In this document: piece after piece, positions 45,396-54,774 of the stretch
How positions within the stretch are numbered: the first letter of the stretch is position 1
Layout: each line of letters opens with the position of its first letter
NCBI GenBank assembly: GCA_944381435.1
Contig: CALWLD010000004.1
Coordinates: 35,912-99,911, forward strand
Length of the DNA stretch: 64,000 nucleotides
Direction of reading: 5' to 3'
Source of the DNA: an uncultured Clostridia bacterium
GTDB lineage: Bacteria > Bacillota > Clostridia > Lachnospirales > CAG-274
Program-made: the position numbers and the translations under genes
The notes under the pieces: model-generated
Databases searched by the model: none
What the model was told of the DNA's origin: nothing
What the model saw: the letters and a program-made list of their open reading frames with translations, nothing else

Positions 45396-47072
45396 CTATT
45401 TATTTATAATAGGTATTTTTATAATAAACTCACTTCCAAAACCTTCAGTGCTTTTAACCTTAATTTTTCCGTTATAATATTTAACAATATGCTTAACAAT
45501 GGATAGCCCAAGGCCAGTGCCTCCCATAGCTTTGCTTCTTCCCTTTTCAACACGATAAAATCTTTCAAAAATTCTATTTCTATCAACAAGAGGTATGCCT
45601 ATCCCAGAATCTTTAACAATAATATTAATGTTTTTTTCATCTTTAAAGCAGTTTATTTCTACATATCCATTATCTTTATTATATTTTATGGCATTAACTA
45701 TAAGGTTATTAAACAACTGATGTATTTTTTTATAATCACCAATCATTATAATTTCTTCACATTTGTTTATAATGTTAATATTTTTTTCTATACACATAGG
45801 CTTAGTAGTATTTATTATTTCATCGACAACAGTTTTTATATTTATGTCAGATGAATTTATTTCTATTTCTTTATTCTCCAATTTAGATATAGTCAATATA
45901 TTGTTTAAAAGGCTAGTTATATTGTTGCTTTCTTTTTGTATAATTTGTAAAAACTCTTTTTCTTGCTCCCTATTTTTTGCAAAATCATTATATAAAAGCT
46001 CTGCATAACCTTGTATAGAAGTTATAGGTGTTTTTAGCTCGTGGGATACATTAGAAAAAAATTCTTGTTTTAGCTTTTCACTTTCTCTTTTAGCCGTAAC
46101 ATCTATAATAAGCATTATTATCCCTTTTGTTCCGTTTTCAAATATACCTTTTTGTATTTTGCTAATATGTACAGAATGTGTTTTATTATCATCTGTTTTC
46201 ATATCAAATATTCTTCTTTGTCCATCAAGCAAAGCTTTATCTATGTTTTCTAATAATTTCATATTTTGTGTATAATATAAAATATTGCCACCTAGCTTAT
46301 TATGGTCATAATTTAATATTTTTTTAGCAATTTTATTTATAGCAAAAACATTTTTGTTCTCATCAAATAAAACAAACCCTTCTGTCATATTATCTAATAT
46401 ATAGTCTATTTTGTTACGCTCTATATTAAGCATATCCCCCATATTTTCTATGTCGTTTTCTATATTTTTTATTTCTTTACATATATCATTTATTTCTTCA
46501 ATTTTATAATCTTTAATAACAATCCTTTCAGTTTTGTCTTTTAGCTTTGGTATTTCTTTAGAAAGTTCTTTTAAAGGCATTATTATTTTTTTATGTAAAT
46601 ATTTTTTTAATATTAAATAAATTATAGCTGAAATAAATGCTATTATAAAAATACATATTAAGCTATCTCTTATTAAAATTTGGTTAATGTTAAGCTTTTT
46701 ATATAACACAGCTAAATTGTTTTCATATTCTTTTATATAATAAATATTTTCATCATCATATATGAAGACTTCATCTATATTAGAATCATTTAAAACATTT
46801 TCTTTTATATAATCCTTTAATTTATCATCATTAATTTGTTCATAGGCGTCTTTTAATATTATATAACAAGATATATTAAATTCTTTTAACATATCATCTA
46901 TATGATAATTTTCTTTATCTTCTGATTTTTCTATTATATTTAATATTTTTTTCATATCTTTTTCTTCGTTAGCTCTTAAATTATAAATATTGAAAAAAGC
47001 TAAAAATAAAGTAGATAAAAATAATATTAATAAAGTTATAATTAAGTATACTTTTAATATAAATTTTTTCAA
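45396..47072 (-). CDS. PhoR/ResE-type sensor histidine kinase with PAS domain
   Basis: A roughly 558-residue membrane kinase: helix 1 at about 5-28, an extracellular sensor to about 135, helix 2 at about 138-157, then a linker coiled coil, a PAS domain (about 225-330), HisKA with His in FFSNVSHELKTP (about residue 344), and a HATPase with N box NLIVNAIKYNKDNG and G boxes DSGIGIP and GGTGLGLS. It partners the regulator that ends 9 bp upstream. I choose TTG at 47072 because AGGTGAT precedes it; the GTG at 47081 lies inside that SD. PhoR-like is a family label, not a proof of phosphate sensing. Confidence 0.9.
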   Translation of the reverse strand: MKKFILKVYLIITLLILFLSTLFLAFFNIYNLRANEEKDMKKILNIIEKSEDKENYHIDDMLKEFNISCYIILKDAYEQINDDKLKDYIKENVLNDSNIDEVFIYDDENIYYIKEYENNLAVLYKKLNINQILIRDSLICIFIIAFISAIIYLILKKYLHKKIIMPLKELSKEIPKLKDKTERIVIKDYKIEEINDICKEIKNIENDIENMGDMLNIERNKIDYILDNMTEGFVLFDENKNVFAINKIAKKILNYDHNKLGGNILYYTQNMKLLENIDKALLDGQRRIFDMKTDDNKTHSVHISKIQKGIFENGTKGIIMLIIDVTAKRESEKLKQEFFSNVSHELKTPITSIQGYAELLYNDFAKNREQEKEFLQIIQKESNNITSLLNNILTISKLENKEIEINSSDINIKTVVDEIINTTKPMCIEKNINIINKCEEIIMIGDYKKIHQLFNNLIVNAIKYNKDNGYVEINCFKDEKNINIIVKDSGIGIPLVDRNRIFERFYRVEKGRSKAMGGTGLGLSIVKHIVKYYNGKIKVKSTEGFGSEFIIKIPIINK

Positions 47073-47081
47073 AGTTATCAC

Positions 47082-47777
47082 CTATTTTTCACTAATTTTA
47101 TATCCTATACCTCTTACCGTTTTTATGTAATCTTCTGCTTCTAATAGCTTTCTTCTTATAGTTTTTATATGTATATCAACAGTTCTTGTTTCTCCTAGAT
47201 AATCATATCCCCAAACATTGTTTAATATATCTTCCCTAGATAAAGGCTTATTTTTATTTTCTAAAAGATATCTTAATAGCTCATATTCTTTAAAGGTAAG
47301 CTCTATCAAAGCATCATTAACAAATACCTCTCTTGATATTTTGTCAACTCTTATATCTCCTAATAAAATTTCTTCTTTATCCTGTTTATCCTCAATTTTA
47401 AATTGTTCCATCTTTCTAAACTGAGCTCTTATCCTAGCCATAACTTCCATAACGCTAAAAGGTTTTGTTATGTAATCATCTGCTCCGCTATCTAAGCCTT
47501 TTATTTTATCAAATTCGCTATCTTTAGCAGTAAGCATTAAAATAGGAACTGTTTTAAAATCATCTATGTTTCTTATAGTTGTTGTAGCTTTTATACCATC
47601 TATCCCAGGTAACATAACATCACAAATTATTAAGTTAGGCTTTTTCTTATTGATATTTTTTATAGCCTCTTCTGCATTATCAAATAAACAAACTTTATAC
47701 CCATAGCTTTTTAATGCAATCTCCAAAAGCTCTGCTATGTTTTTATCATCTTCTATAACGTATATACAATAAGACAT
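47082..47777 (-). CDS. OmpR/PhoB-family response regulator
   Basis: A 231-residue regulator. The receiver domain has the acidic pair DD near residue 10, phospho-acceptor Asp in IICDVMLPG (about 54) and conserved Lys in YITKPFS (about 103). The winged-helix DNA-binding domain (about 130-230) contains LTFKEYELLRYLLEN and TVDIHIKTIRRKL. It is immediately upstream of its kinase. The SD is AGAGGTA. The upstream region contains the 7-1-7 palindrome at 47877. Confidence 0.93.
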   Translation of the reverse strand: MSYCIYVIEDDKNIAELLEIALKSYGYKVCLFDNAEEAIKNINKKKPNLIICDVMLPGIDGIKATTTIRNIDDFKTVPILMLTAKDSEFDKIKGLDSGADDYITKPFSVMEVMARIRAQFRKMEQFKIEDKQDKEEILLGDIRVDKISREVFVNDALIELTFKEYELLRYLLENKNKPLSREDILNNVWGYDYLGETRTVDIHIKTIRRKLLEAEDYIKTVRGIGYKISEK

Positions 47778-47876
47778 ATTATACCTCTTTTTTCATTAGT
47801 TTTTAAATTTATTTTAACATATAATTATTTAATTTTCTATATAATTTTTATATAAAATAAAAACTGTATAAAACAT

Positions 47877-47891
47877 AAAGTAACTTACTTT
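47877..47891. promoter_or_regulatory. 7-1-7 palindrome upstream of the two-component operon
   Basis: AAAGTAACTTACTTT, 100 bp upstream of the response regulator start. It is a candidate operator. The surrounding 281 bp (47778-48058) otherwise contain only A/T-rich sequence and the terminator at 48005. Confidence 0.35.
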
Positions 47892-48004
47892 AAAAAGTTA
47901 AATTTTTAAACAAGCAATTTTTAAATATTTATGCCAAAAAAAGATACTCTTAAAATTTTCTTAATTAAAGTTTAATATAAAAACATATATAAATTGTAAA
48001 AATA

Positions 48005-48047
48005 AAAAGCTTGTAGATTTTGTATAAAAACTAAACTACAAGCTTTT
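48005..48047 (-). terminator. terminator after the MFS gene
   Basis: AAAAGCTTGTAG / CTACAAGCTTTT with a 19-nt loop, 12 bp beyond the MFS stop codon, with a T-rich tail on the minus strand. Confidence 0.75.
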
Positions 48048-48058
48048 ATTATTATAAT

Positions 48059-49231
48059 TTATTTAGTATCTGTTTTATAGAAATTTTTCATATCTTTAAA
48101 TAAAATTATATTTATTATAATACACGATAATAATGTTATTAACAAAAGTATTAATGTTATTTGCTCAAGCTTTAAAAATTTGCCAAATAAAAATACTATA
48201 AAATAAGATATTATTCCACCTATTGATATAAATAAGCTTTTTATAGATAACACTGTAGAACGAAGGCTACCTTTTATATGTGTTTGAAACAGCTCATATT
48301 TTATAGGTGCAAACATAGAAAAGCTTACTGAGCTTAAAGCATATAAAATAGGCACTAATATAACATTTTGTTGTACATACATAAGAATTGGAAAAACTAT
48401 ATGTAATACCGAAAAAATATTATAAACTTTTATTTTATTTATATTTTTATAGAAATTATGTATAATATATCCTATTATTGATGCTAAAAAAAGCTTTAAA
48501 AATATAAACATACCTATAATTTCTATGCTTACCCCTCTGCTACTTAAAAATACTGAGAAAAAATCTTCTATGCTAATAAAAGATATAGCTATAGTTAAAT
48601 CTGTAATTAAAAAATATTTTAAAAATTTTTCTTTAAAAATAAGCTTTAAAGAGCTTAATAAATATTTTTCATTATGGATATTATTTATCTTTTCTTCTTT
48701 AATTAATAAAGAAACTATAAATACAACAAATATTATTAAAATATCTAATATTATTATAACATTAAAACTAAAAATACCTATTATTATACCGCCTAATATA
48801 CTAGAAATACCTATGCCTAGGTAGAAAAATATTCTTGATAAGGAATTTATCTTTACCAAAAACTTACTATCTAAAGAATTTACAAAAAGCGCCTCAAAGC
48901 TTCCAGATATAAATGTATAACCTAGCCCCTTTAAAAAGAAACTAATATATACTAAATAACCCTTATTTAAAATTAACATAACATAAGATGCAATAATCAA
49001 TAAATTTCCTATAATTACGCTTAACTTTTTACTATATTTATCTGCAATAACCCCTGTTGGTATCTCAAATATAAACTTTGTAGCTTGATATATCATTAAA
49101 GCTATCCCTATTTGTGATATTGTAAAGTAAAAATTTTCTTGTAAATATAAATTAGTATATAACGATATAAAAGATATACTAGAAAATAAAGTGTATATTA
49201 AATATAACAAAACATTTTTATTTTTAAACAT
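48059..49231 (-). CDS. major facilitator superfamily exporter
   Basis: A 390-residue permease with about twelve membrane helices. The first cytoplasmic loop, GVIADKYSKKLSVIIGN, is the MFS 'A' motif used for drug/H+ exchange. It most likely exports a drug or small peptide, but the substrate is not readable. The start is set at 49231 (MFKNKN) since AGGAGG lies seven bases ahead; the in-frame codon at 49270 has no SD. The SD can pair with an upstream CTCCTA, and a 22-codon leader frame precedes it, which suggests regulated translation. Confidence 0.85.
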   Translation of the reverse strand: MFKNKNVLLYLIYTLFSSISFISLYTNLYLQENFYFTISQIGIALMIYQATKFIFEIPTGVIADKYSKKLSVIIGNLLIIASYVMLILNKGYLVYISFFLKGLGYTFISGSFEALFVNSLDSKFLVKINSLSRIFFYLGIGISSILGGIIIGIFSFNVIIILDILIIFVVFIVSLLIKEEKINNIHNEKYLLSSLKLIFKEKFLKYFLITDLTIAISFISIEDFFSVFLSSRGVSIEIIGMFIFLKLFLASIIGYIIHNFYKNINKIKVYNIFSVLHIVFPILMYVQQNVILVPILYALSSVSFSMFAPIKYELFQTHIKGSLRSTVLSIKSLFISIGGIISYFIVFLFGKFLKLEQITLILLLITLLSCIIINIILFKDMKNFYKTDTK

Positions 49232-49326
49232 ATATAATTTCCTCCTAGCTAAAGCTATGTAACTTATCAATAACTGATGATAAGATAGGAGATAAATTAT
49301 AATTATTTAATCAAATCATCAAGTTA
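49232..49326 (-). promoter_or_regulatory. candidate translational attenuator before the MFS gene
   Basis: A 95-nt leader. Anti-SD CTCCTA (49291-49286) can pair with the SD TAGGAG (49247-49242). Between them is the stem CTTATCA / TGATAAG (49284-49278 / 49269-49263). A competing stem joins TAACTTGATGA (49326-49316), directly after the leader peptide stop, to TCATCAGTTA (49280-49271). Such overlapping stems after a short leader frame are the hallmark of ribosome-controlled attenuation; which state is ON cannot be told by eye. Confidence 0.5.
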
Positions 49327-49395
49327 TTAAACAAGATACTTAATTACTTTTACCTCTTTATTTAAAATATTTAATTCTCTTTTTTCGTTTTTCAT
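49327..49395 (-). CDS. 22-residue leader or signal peptide upstream of the MFS gene
   Basis: A very short frame with a strong SD (AAAGGAGTGA) at ideal distance from the ATG at 49395. The peptide is MKNEKRELNILNKEVKV followed by IKYLV: charged, then hydrophobic at its C-terminus. It has no Cys or obvious RiPP core. The best reading is a leader peptide whose translation controls the MFS gene; a secreted signal peptide exported by the MFS protein is the alternative. Confidence 0.55.
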   Translation of the reverse strand: MKNEKRELNILNKEVKVIKYLV

Positions 49396-49454
49396 ATAAA
49401 ATCACTCCTTTTACAAAAGTTTACCATAACATTTATAAAATATCAACTTATACT

Positions 49455-50216
49455 TTATAAGTAATTTTTTATGTTATATTGTTTTATTACTTTTTTACCT
49501 AATAATGTAATTGCTTTTTGAGGACATTCATTAACACAACGATAGCACATTGTGCATCTATCATTAGATTTAGCTTTTTCTTTATAAATATAAATATTTT
49601 TCATAGGACATAATCTAATACATTTTCCACAGTTTATACACTTATTTTTATTTATTTTTAATTTATCTGAATAACTTTTTGTTTTATAACCAAAATATAG
49701 CCTTTGTCCAAAAAAACCTATTAATCTACAAATAACACCTATGCCATCTTTTGAAGATTTTTTACATCTTAAGTTATAAGCAGATTTTTTTATTTTTTGT
49801 TCTGTATTTAATATTAATTTTTTATTTTTATCAAAATTTCTTTTTAAAAGTGGCTCATCACAAATGCTATCTGGCATTTTTAAATGTAAACCACCTATTA
49901 TTGTTGAGCCATATTTTTTAAGTTTTCTTGCAAGTACTCCTGCTCCATCTCCACTAAATAACGCCATTGTACAGATGATAAATATTTTTTTATTTTCCCA
50001 TATATTTTTATTATTGTCAATAAAATCACTTAAAATCTTAGGTATATTACTATACTGTATTGGATAACTAATTATGATTTCTTTTTCATAACATATTTTT
50101 TCTAAAATATTATCATCTTCTATAGAAAATATTTTTGCTCCATTGTTATACTCCTCTATAAACTTTTCTAGACAATATTTAGAATTTCCTGTTCCACTAA
50201 AATATACCCCTATCAT
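49455..50216 (-). CDS. EFR1-type flavodoxin/ferredoxin fusion protein
   Basis: A 253-residue protein. An N-terminal flavodoxin-like fold opens with VYFSGTGNSKYC (FMN phosphate loop). Two [4Fe-4S] clusters follow near the C-terminus: CINCGKCIRLCP and CTMCYRCVNECP (about residues 194-235). EFR1-type proteins are electron carriers of unknown partner, common in Clostridia. The SD is TAGGAAGTGA. It shares the direction of the sensor kinase gene upstream (27 bp gap), so they may be cotranscribed. Confidence 0.9.
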   Translation of the reverse strand: MIGVYFSGTGNSKYCLEKFIEEYNNGAKIFSIEDDNILEKICYEKEIIISYPIQYSNIPKILSDFIDNNKNIWENKKIFIICTMALFSGDGAGVLARKLKKYGSTIIGGLHLKMPDSICDEPLLKRNFDKNKKLILNTEQKIKKSAYNLRCKKSSKDGIGVICRLIGFFGQRLYFGYKTKSYSDKLKINKNKCINCGKCIRLCPMKNIYIYKEKAKSNDRCTMCYRCVNECPQKAITLLGKKVIKQYNIKNYL

Positions 50217-50243
50217 ATTTTTATCACTTCCTATTCTAATTTA

Positions 50244-51662
50244 TTATTCTGCCTTTGTTAAGCTAAATATAAATTCGCTACCTTTATTAAGCTCGCTTTT
50301 AAGCTCAATATTTTCCCCTTGGGATAAAATAAATTCTTTAACGATGGAAAGCCCAAGCCCGCTACCTTTCTTATCTTTACCTCTGGAAGAATCTACCTTG
50401 TAAAATCTATCAAATATCCTTTTTTGCTCATCTAAAGATATGCCTGCTCCTTCATCTTTTACAGATACAAAAACTTTATTGTTTTTAACACTTGTAGTAA
50501 TAAATATATGTTTATCATTTTCTGTAAATTTTATAGCATTATCTATAAGGTTATATATTACCCTTTGTATTTTTTCTAAATCTGCAAAAACCATAGTTTC
50601 TTTTTCTGCAAAAGATATTTTTATATCTAAATTTTTACTAACAACCCTAGCTTCAAAGCTTATTATTATTCTTCTTATAAGCTCATTTATATCAAAGATT
50701 ATTTTGCTATCTTGGCTATCTATATCTTCTAGCTTATTTATATCTAATATATTATTAGCAAGAAGGGTTAGCCTTTCTGTTTCTTCTAATACTATGTTTA
50801 TATATTTTTCTTTTTTATCTTCTGGTATTGTACCGTCTATTATTGCCTGTAAAAAACCTTTCATAGATGTAAGCGGAGAACGTATATCGTGAGATATGTT
50901 AGATATAAATTCTCTTCTTCTCTTTTCTTGTTCATCTAAGCTTTGTGCCATATTGTTAAGTACATTTGCAAGCTGTCCTATTTCATCTTTACTATCTATA
51001 TAAATACGTTTTTTAAAGTCACCTTGTGCCATAACTTTTGCAACCTTATTTATCTCTATAAGCGGTAAGCTAATTCTTCTTGAAAATAAATAAACTAAAA
51101 TAAAAGCACCTGTTATTGCAAAAATAGTAAATAAAATTATTATTTGATAAGCTTTTTCTACAGTATAAAATAAATCTGTAACAGGTGTATTTATAAATAT
51201 AGTACCTATATATACCTCATTTATAGTCATAGGTCTGCCTATACTAAGCATCGGCTCATCAAAAATACCATTCATTGTTCCTTGTATTTCATAATAAGAA
51301 TCATTTTTGTTATCTTTTAATATTTTATCCGTATCTATTTTTTTATTATACCAGCTTTCATCTATATCGTTAGACATTAGCTTTATAGTATTTTCATTGT
51401 CTATAAATATAAAGCTTGCATCTAAATATTCTTGTAATATTTCAATTTCGTTTTGTAATGCTAGCAAGCCATAACGTCCTTCTAAAAAATAAGCTTGCTT
51501 AAAGGTTTTAGATACTTTTTTACTTTGTTCTATTAATAAATCTTTCTTTTGGTCCACAAAAAAACTACCAAAAGCCTTTGTAAGCCCAACACCTAAAAGA
51601 ACAAAGCTTAATATAAGAACAAAAGATTGCATAATAAATTGTTTTTTAAATAATGTGTTCAT
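50244..51662 (-). CDS. sensor histidine kinase with HAMP domain, no adjacent regulator
   Basis: A 472-residue kinase: helix 1 (12-32), extracellular sensor (about 35-170), helix 2 (about 172-194), HAMP (about 195-247), HisKA with H258 in FISNISHDIRSP, and HATPase with N box NLIDNAIKFTEND and G boxes DEGAGIS and GSGLGLS. No response regulator lies next to it; the downstream gene is the EFR1 protein. It is thus an orphan kinase or one that signals to the OmpR-type regulator at 47082. The SD is AAAGGGTGAT. Confidence 0.9.
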   Translation of the reverse strand: MNTLFKKQFIMQSFVLILSFVLLGVGLTKAFGSFFVDQKKDLLIEQSKKVSKTFKQAYFLEGRYGLLALQNEIEILQEYLDASFIFIDNENTIKLMSNDIDESWYNKKIDTDKILKDNKNDSYYEIQGTMNGIFDEPMLSIGRPMTINEVYIGTIFINTPVTDLFYTVEKAYQIIILFTIFAITGAFILVYLFSRRISLPLIEINKVAKVMAQGDFKKRIYIDSKDEIGQLANVLNNMAQSLDEQEKRRREFISNISHDIRSPLTSMKGFLQAIIDGTIPEDKKEKYINIVLEETERLTLLANNILDINKLEDIDSQDSKIIFDINELIRRIIISFEARVVSKNLDIKISFAEKETMVFADLEKIQRVIYNLIDNAIKFTENDKHIFITTSVKNNKVFVSVKDEGAGISLDEQKRIFDRFYKVDSSRGKDKKGSGLGLSIVKEFILSQGENIELKSELNKGSEFIFSLTKAE

Positions 51663-51785
51663 AATATCACCCTTTTCTTAAATATTGTTTATATTATACT
51701 ATAAAAATTTTTTGTTGAAAATGTATTTATAGTATAATTAACATAAATTTAACATATAATCTATTGCTAAAGGAGGTAGATTTTT

Positions 51786-52076
51786 ATGAAAAATAATAAA
51801 GCTCCAAAATTAATAAATAACATAAAAAAAAGCTTGATAGAAAACGTAGAGCTTCCCAATGAAATAGTTTTAAACCTTCCTCTTATAACTATTGTTGGCA
51901 AAAACAAACTTGTTGTAGAAAATTTTAAAAATATAGTTTTATATTCTACAGATATAATAAAAATAAACACATCTAGCGGAACTTTAAAAATAAATGGTAA
52001 AAAACTTTATTTAAAAACTTTAAATAAAAATAAAATCTTTATAAAAGGTATAATAAATAGCGCAGAATTTATATAG
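51786..52076 (+). CDS. yqfC: sporulation protein YqfC
   Basis: A 96-residue protein of the YabP/YqfC family, with ITIVGKNKLVVENFKNIVLYSTDIIKIN in two overlapping stretches as the family core. In Bacillus the gene is made in the mother cell under sigma-E. It heads a long plus-strand block and is followed 12 bp later by yqfD. The SD AAAGGAGG is strong. A possible sigma-E-like -10 (CATATAAT) lies near 51750. Its presence indicates a spore-forming organism. Confidence 0.9.
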   Translation: MKNNKAPKLINNIKKSLIENVELPNEIVLNLPLITIVGKNKLVVENFKNIVLYSTDIIKINTSSGTLKINGKKLYLKTLNKNKIFIKGIINSAEFI

Positions 52077-52088
52077 GTTGGTGAAATA

Positions 52089-53339
52089 ATGTTTAAATTT
52101 TTATGGAATTATTTTAAAGGATATGTTATCATAAAAGTTACAGGGTTTTCTATTGAAAGATTTTTAAATTTATGCTTAAATAAAGATATAAATTTACATA
52201 AGATAGAAGAAACTACAGACGGTATTATATGTAAAATAAATATTAAAGATTTTAAAAAGCTAAAAGAAATATCTAAAAAAACAGGCTGTAAGTATAAAAT
52301 CATTTTAAAATATGGTATGCCTTTTTTTCTTTTTAGAAACAGAAAAAGGAAAATGTTTCTGGTAGGTGCTATATCTTTTGTTATGTTACTTTATTATTTT
52401 TCTTCTTTTATATGGAGCATAGAAGTTACAGGAAACAACTATTTAGATAATAACGAAATTTTACATTTTTGTGAAGATAAAGGTATATATCTTGGGGCAT
52501 ATAAAAGAAAAATCAATATAAAGTCTATACAAACAGATTTGAAAAACCATTTTGATACAATATCTTGGGCTAACATAAGTATAGATGGCACAAAAGTAAC
52601 CATTAGCATTTCTGAAAATATAAAAAAAGAAAATGCTACACAAAATAACGAACCTTGTGATATAATAGCTACAGAAACAGGTGTTATTACAGAAATTGTT
52701 ACACGTTCTGGCACCCCTTTAGTAACTAGCAAAGATGTTGTAGAAAAAGGAGATATACTTGTATCTGGTGAAGTTTTATTAAAAGAAGGTGAAGAGATAA
52801 AAGGCGTATATTACACACCTTCTGATGCTGACATTAGAGCTAAGGTAGAAAAAGAAATAACGGTAAATGTGCCTTATCAATATTACATTAAAGAATATAC
52901 AGATAATAAAAAAACTACATATAATTTATTAGCATTTAATAAAAATTTTAGCTTAAGTCCTTTTAACAAAATTAGCTATAAAAACTATGATACAGTTTCC
53001 TCTAGAACACAGCTAAAATTACCTAAAGATTTTTATTTACCTTTTATAATTAAAAAAACACAACATAAAGAGTATATACCTGTTGAAAAAACATATTCTA
53101 TTAATGAGGCAAAGCTTTATGCTAACAAGCTTTTAACAGAACAAATAACTAGAGAAATAGATTTTTCTTCTGATATAATAAGCAAAGAAATTATATATAA
53201 AGAAACAGATAAAGAGTTAATAGCCACAGCTAAATTAACCTTAATACAAGATATAGGGGAAAAAGCCCCTATAACCATTAGCTATAACGAAGGGAGTAAC
53301 ATAGAAGATGGAGCAAATAAAATTACAAATAGCCAATGA
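52089..53339 (+). CDS. yqfD: sporulation protein YqfD
   Basis: A 416-residue membrane protein needed for sporulation in Bacillus. Residues about 1-85 are cytoplasmic, one membrane helix covers about 88-110 (MFLVGAISFVMLLYYFSSF), and the extracellular remainder contains a POTRA-like segment (IEVTGNNYLDNNEILHF). It lies in the usual yqfC-yqfD-phoH order and its end overlaps phoH by 32 bp. The weak SD TTGGTGA suggests coupling to yqfC. Confidence 0.9.
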   Translation: MFKFLWNYFKGYVIIKVTGFSIERFLNLCLNKDINLHKIEETTDGIICKINIKDFKKLKEISKKTGCKYKIILKYGMPFFLFRNRKRKMFLVGAISFVMLLYYFSSFIWSIEVTGNNYLDNNEILHFCEDKGIYLGAYKRKINIKSIQTDLKNHFDTISWANISIDGTKVTISISENIKKENATQNNEPCDIIATETGVITEIVTRSGTPLVTSKDVVEKGDILVSGEVLLKEGEEIKGVYYTPSDADIRAKVEKEITVNVPYQYYIKEYTDNKKTTYNLLAFNKNFSLSPFNKISYKNYDTVSSRTQLKLPKDFYLPFIIKKTQHKEYIPVEKTYSINEAKLYANKLLTEQITREIDFSSDIISKEIIYKETDKELIATAKLTLIQDIGEKAPITISYNEGSNIEDGANKITNSQ

Positions 53340-54300
53340 CCAAATAATAAATATATTTGGACAATATGATGCTAATATAAAAAAAATAGAACGTAGCTTT
53401 GCGGTTAATATTGTAAACCGTGGTGAAGATATTGTAGTATCTGGTAGCAAATATTCTTTAACAAAAGCTGAAAAGGTACTAAAATCTCTTATATCTATTG
53501 CAAACCGTGGCGAAGAAATAACAGAGCAAGCTATAAACTACCTTATAGCACAGGTAGAAGATGATAGCTTTAACGAAATAGAAAAAATAAACGATGATTT
53601 TATATGCGTTAATATTGCAGGCCGTCCTGTAAAGCCTAAAACTATAGGGCAAAAAAATTATATAGATACAATAAGAAAAAATACTATTGTATTTGGTATA
53701 GGCCCTGCAGGTACAGGTAAAACATATTTAGCTATGGCTATGGCTATTACTGCCTTTAAAAATAACGAAGTAAACCGTATTATCTTAACAAGACCTGCTA
53801 TAGAAGCAGGAGAACATTTAGGCTTTTTACCTGGCGATTTGCAACAAAAGGTAGACCCTTATCTAAGACCTTTATACGATGCTTTATACGATATTATGGG
53901 GGTTGAAAACTTTCAAAAAAATATGGAAAAAGGTGCTATAGAGGTTGCCCCTCTTGCTTATATGCGTGGTAGAACCTTAGATAATGCTTTTATCATATTA
54001 GATGAAGCTCAAAACACAACTCCTGAGCAAATGAAAATGTTTTTAACTCGTATAGGCTTTGGCTCTAAAGCTATTATAACAGGTGATTTAACACAAATAG
54101 ACTTACCTACAGGCAAAAACTCAGGGCTTATAGATGCTGTTAAAATATTAGATGGTATAGAAGATATAGGTATATGCAAGCTTAATAACAAAGACGTTGT
54201 ACGCCACCCTCTTGTTCAAAAAATAATAGGAGCTTATGAAAAGTTAGAAAAACAAAAAGAAAAAATAAAAGAAAAACAGGCTAAAAAGCCTAAAAAATAA
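53308..54300 (+). CDS. phoH: PhoH family ATPase
   Basis: A 330-residue protein with an N-terminal KH-like segment (residues 1-80) and a PhoH ATPase domain: Walker A GIGPAGTGKTYLA near 130 and Walker B AFIILDEAQN near 229. PhoH proteins are RNA-linked ATPases, often next to ybeY as here. The C-terminal Lys-rich tail is typical. Its start overlaps the yqfD end, so translation is coupled. Confidence 0.94.
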   Translation: MEQIKLQIANDQIINIFGQYDANIKKIERSFAVNIVNRGEDIVVSGSKYSLTKAEKVLKSLISIANRGEEITEQAINYLIAQVEDDSFNEIEKINDDFICVNIAGRPVKPKTIGQKNYIDTIRKNTIVFGIGPAGTGKTYLAMAMAITAFKNNEVNRIILTRPAIEAGEHLGFLPGDLQQKVDPYLRPLYDALYDIMGVENFQKNMEKGAIEVAPLAYMRGRTLDNAFIILDEAQNTTPEQMKMFLTRIGFGSKAIITGDLTQIDLPTGKNSGLIDAVKILDGIEDIGICKLNNKDVVRHPLVQKIIGAYEKLEKQKEKIKEKQAKKPKK

Positions 54301-54311
54301 AAGGAGCTTTT

Positions 54312-54773
54312 ATGATACTTTTATACGATAACAACACAGATTATGTTATAGACGATGAAACTTTTGATTTAATGAACAAATGTATAATAGAAAGCCTTAA
54401 TTTAGAAAATTTTACACAAAATGTGGAAATAAGCTTATCTATTGTAAATAACGAAGAAATTAAAGAAATTAATAACCTTCACAGAAATATTGATAAAGAA
54501 ACAGATGTTTTATCTTTTCCTTTGTTAGATGATTTTGAAAATATAGATTATAACACAAACCACCCTATCCCTCTTGGTGATATAATAATAAGCATTGAAA
54601 AGGCTATAGCTCAAGCTAATGAATATAACCATAGCCTAATGCGTGAGCTTTGCTTTTTAACTGTTCATAGTATGTTACATCTTTTAGGTTATGACCATAT
54701 GGAAAAAGCAGAAGAAGAAATTATGTTTAAAAAACAAGATATTATTTTAAATAAGCTCAATATAAGGAGATAA
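54312..54773 (+). CDS. ybeY: rRNA maturation endoribonuclease YbeY
   Basis: A 153-residue zinc endoribonuclease. The metal site is HSMLHLLGYDH, i.e. the H-X3-H-X5-H signature, near residues 117-128. It acts in 16S rRNA 3' processing and ribosome quality control. The SD AAAGGAGC lies at normal distance. The intramembrane yqfF gene and the dgkA and cdd genes that usually lie around this point are missing. Confidence 0.95.
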   Translation: MILLYDNNTDYVIDDETFDLMNKCIIESLNLENFTQNVEISLSIVNNEEIKEINNLHRNIDKETDVLSFPLLDDFENIDYNTNHPIPLGDIIISIEKAIAQANEYNHSLMRELCFLTVHSMLHLLGYDHMEKAEEEIMFKKQDIILNKLNIRR

Positions 54774-54774
54774 T

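Noticed and set aside
51700..51780. Firm sigma-E promoter for yqfC
   Set aside because: A CATATAAT-like -10 exists near 51750, but the -35 match and spacing are not convincing, so no separate feature is listed.
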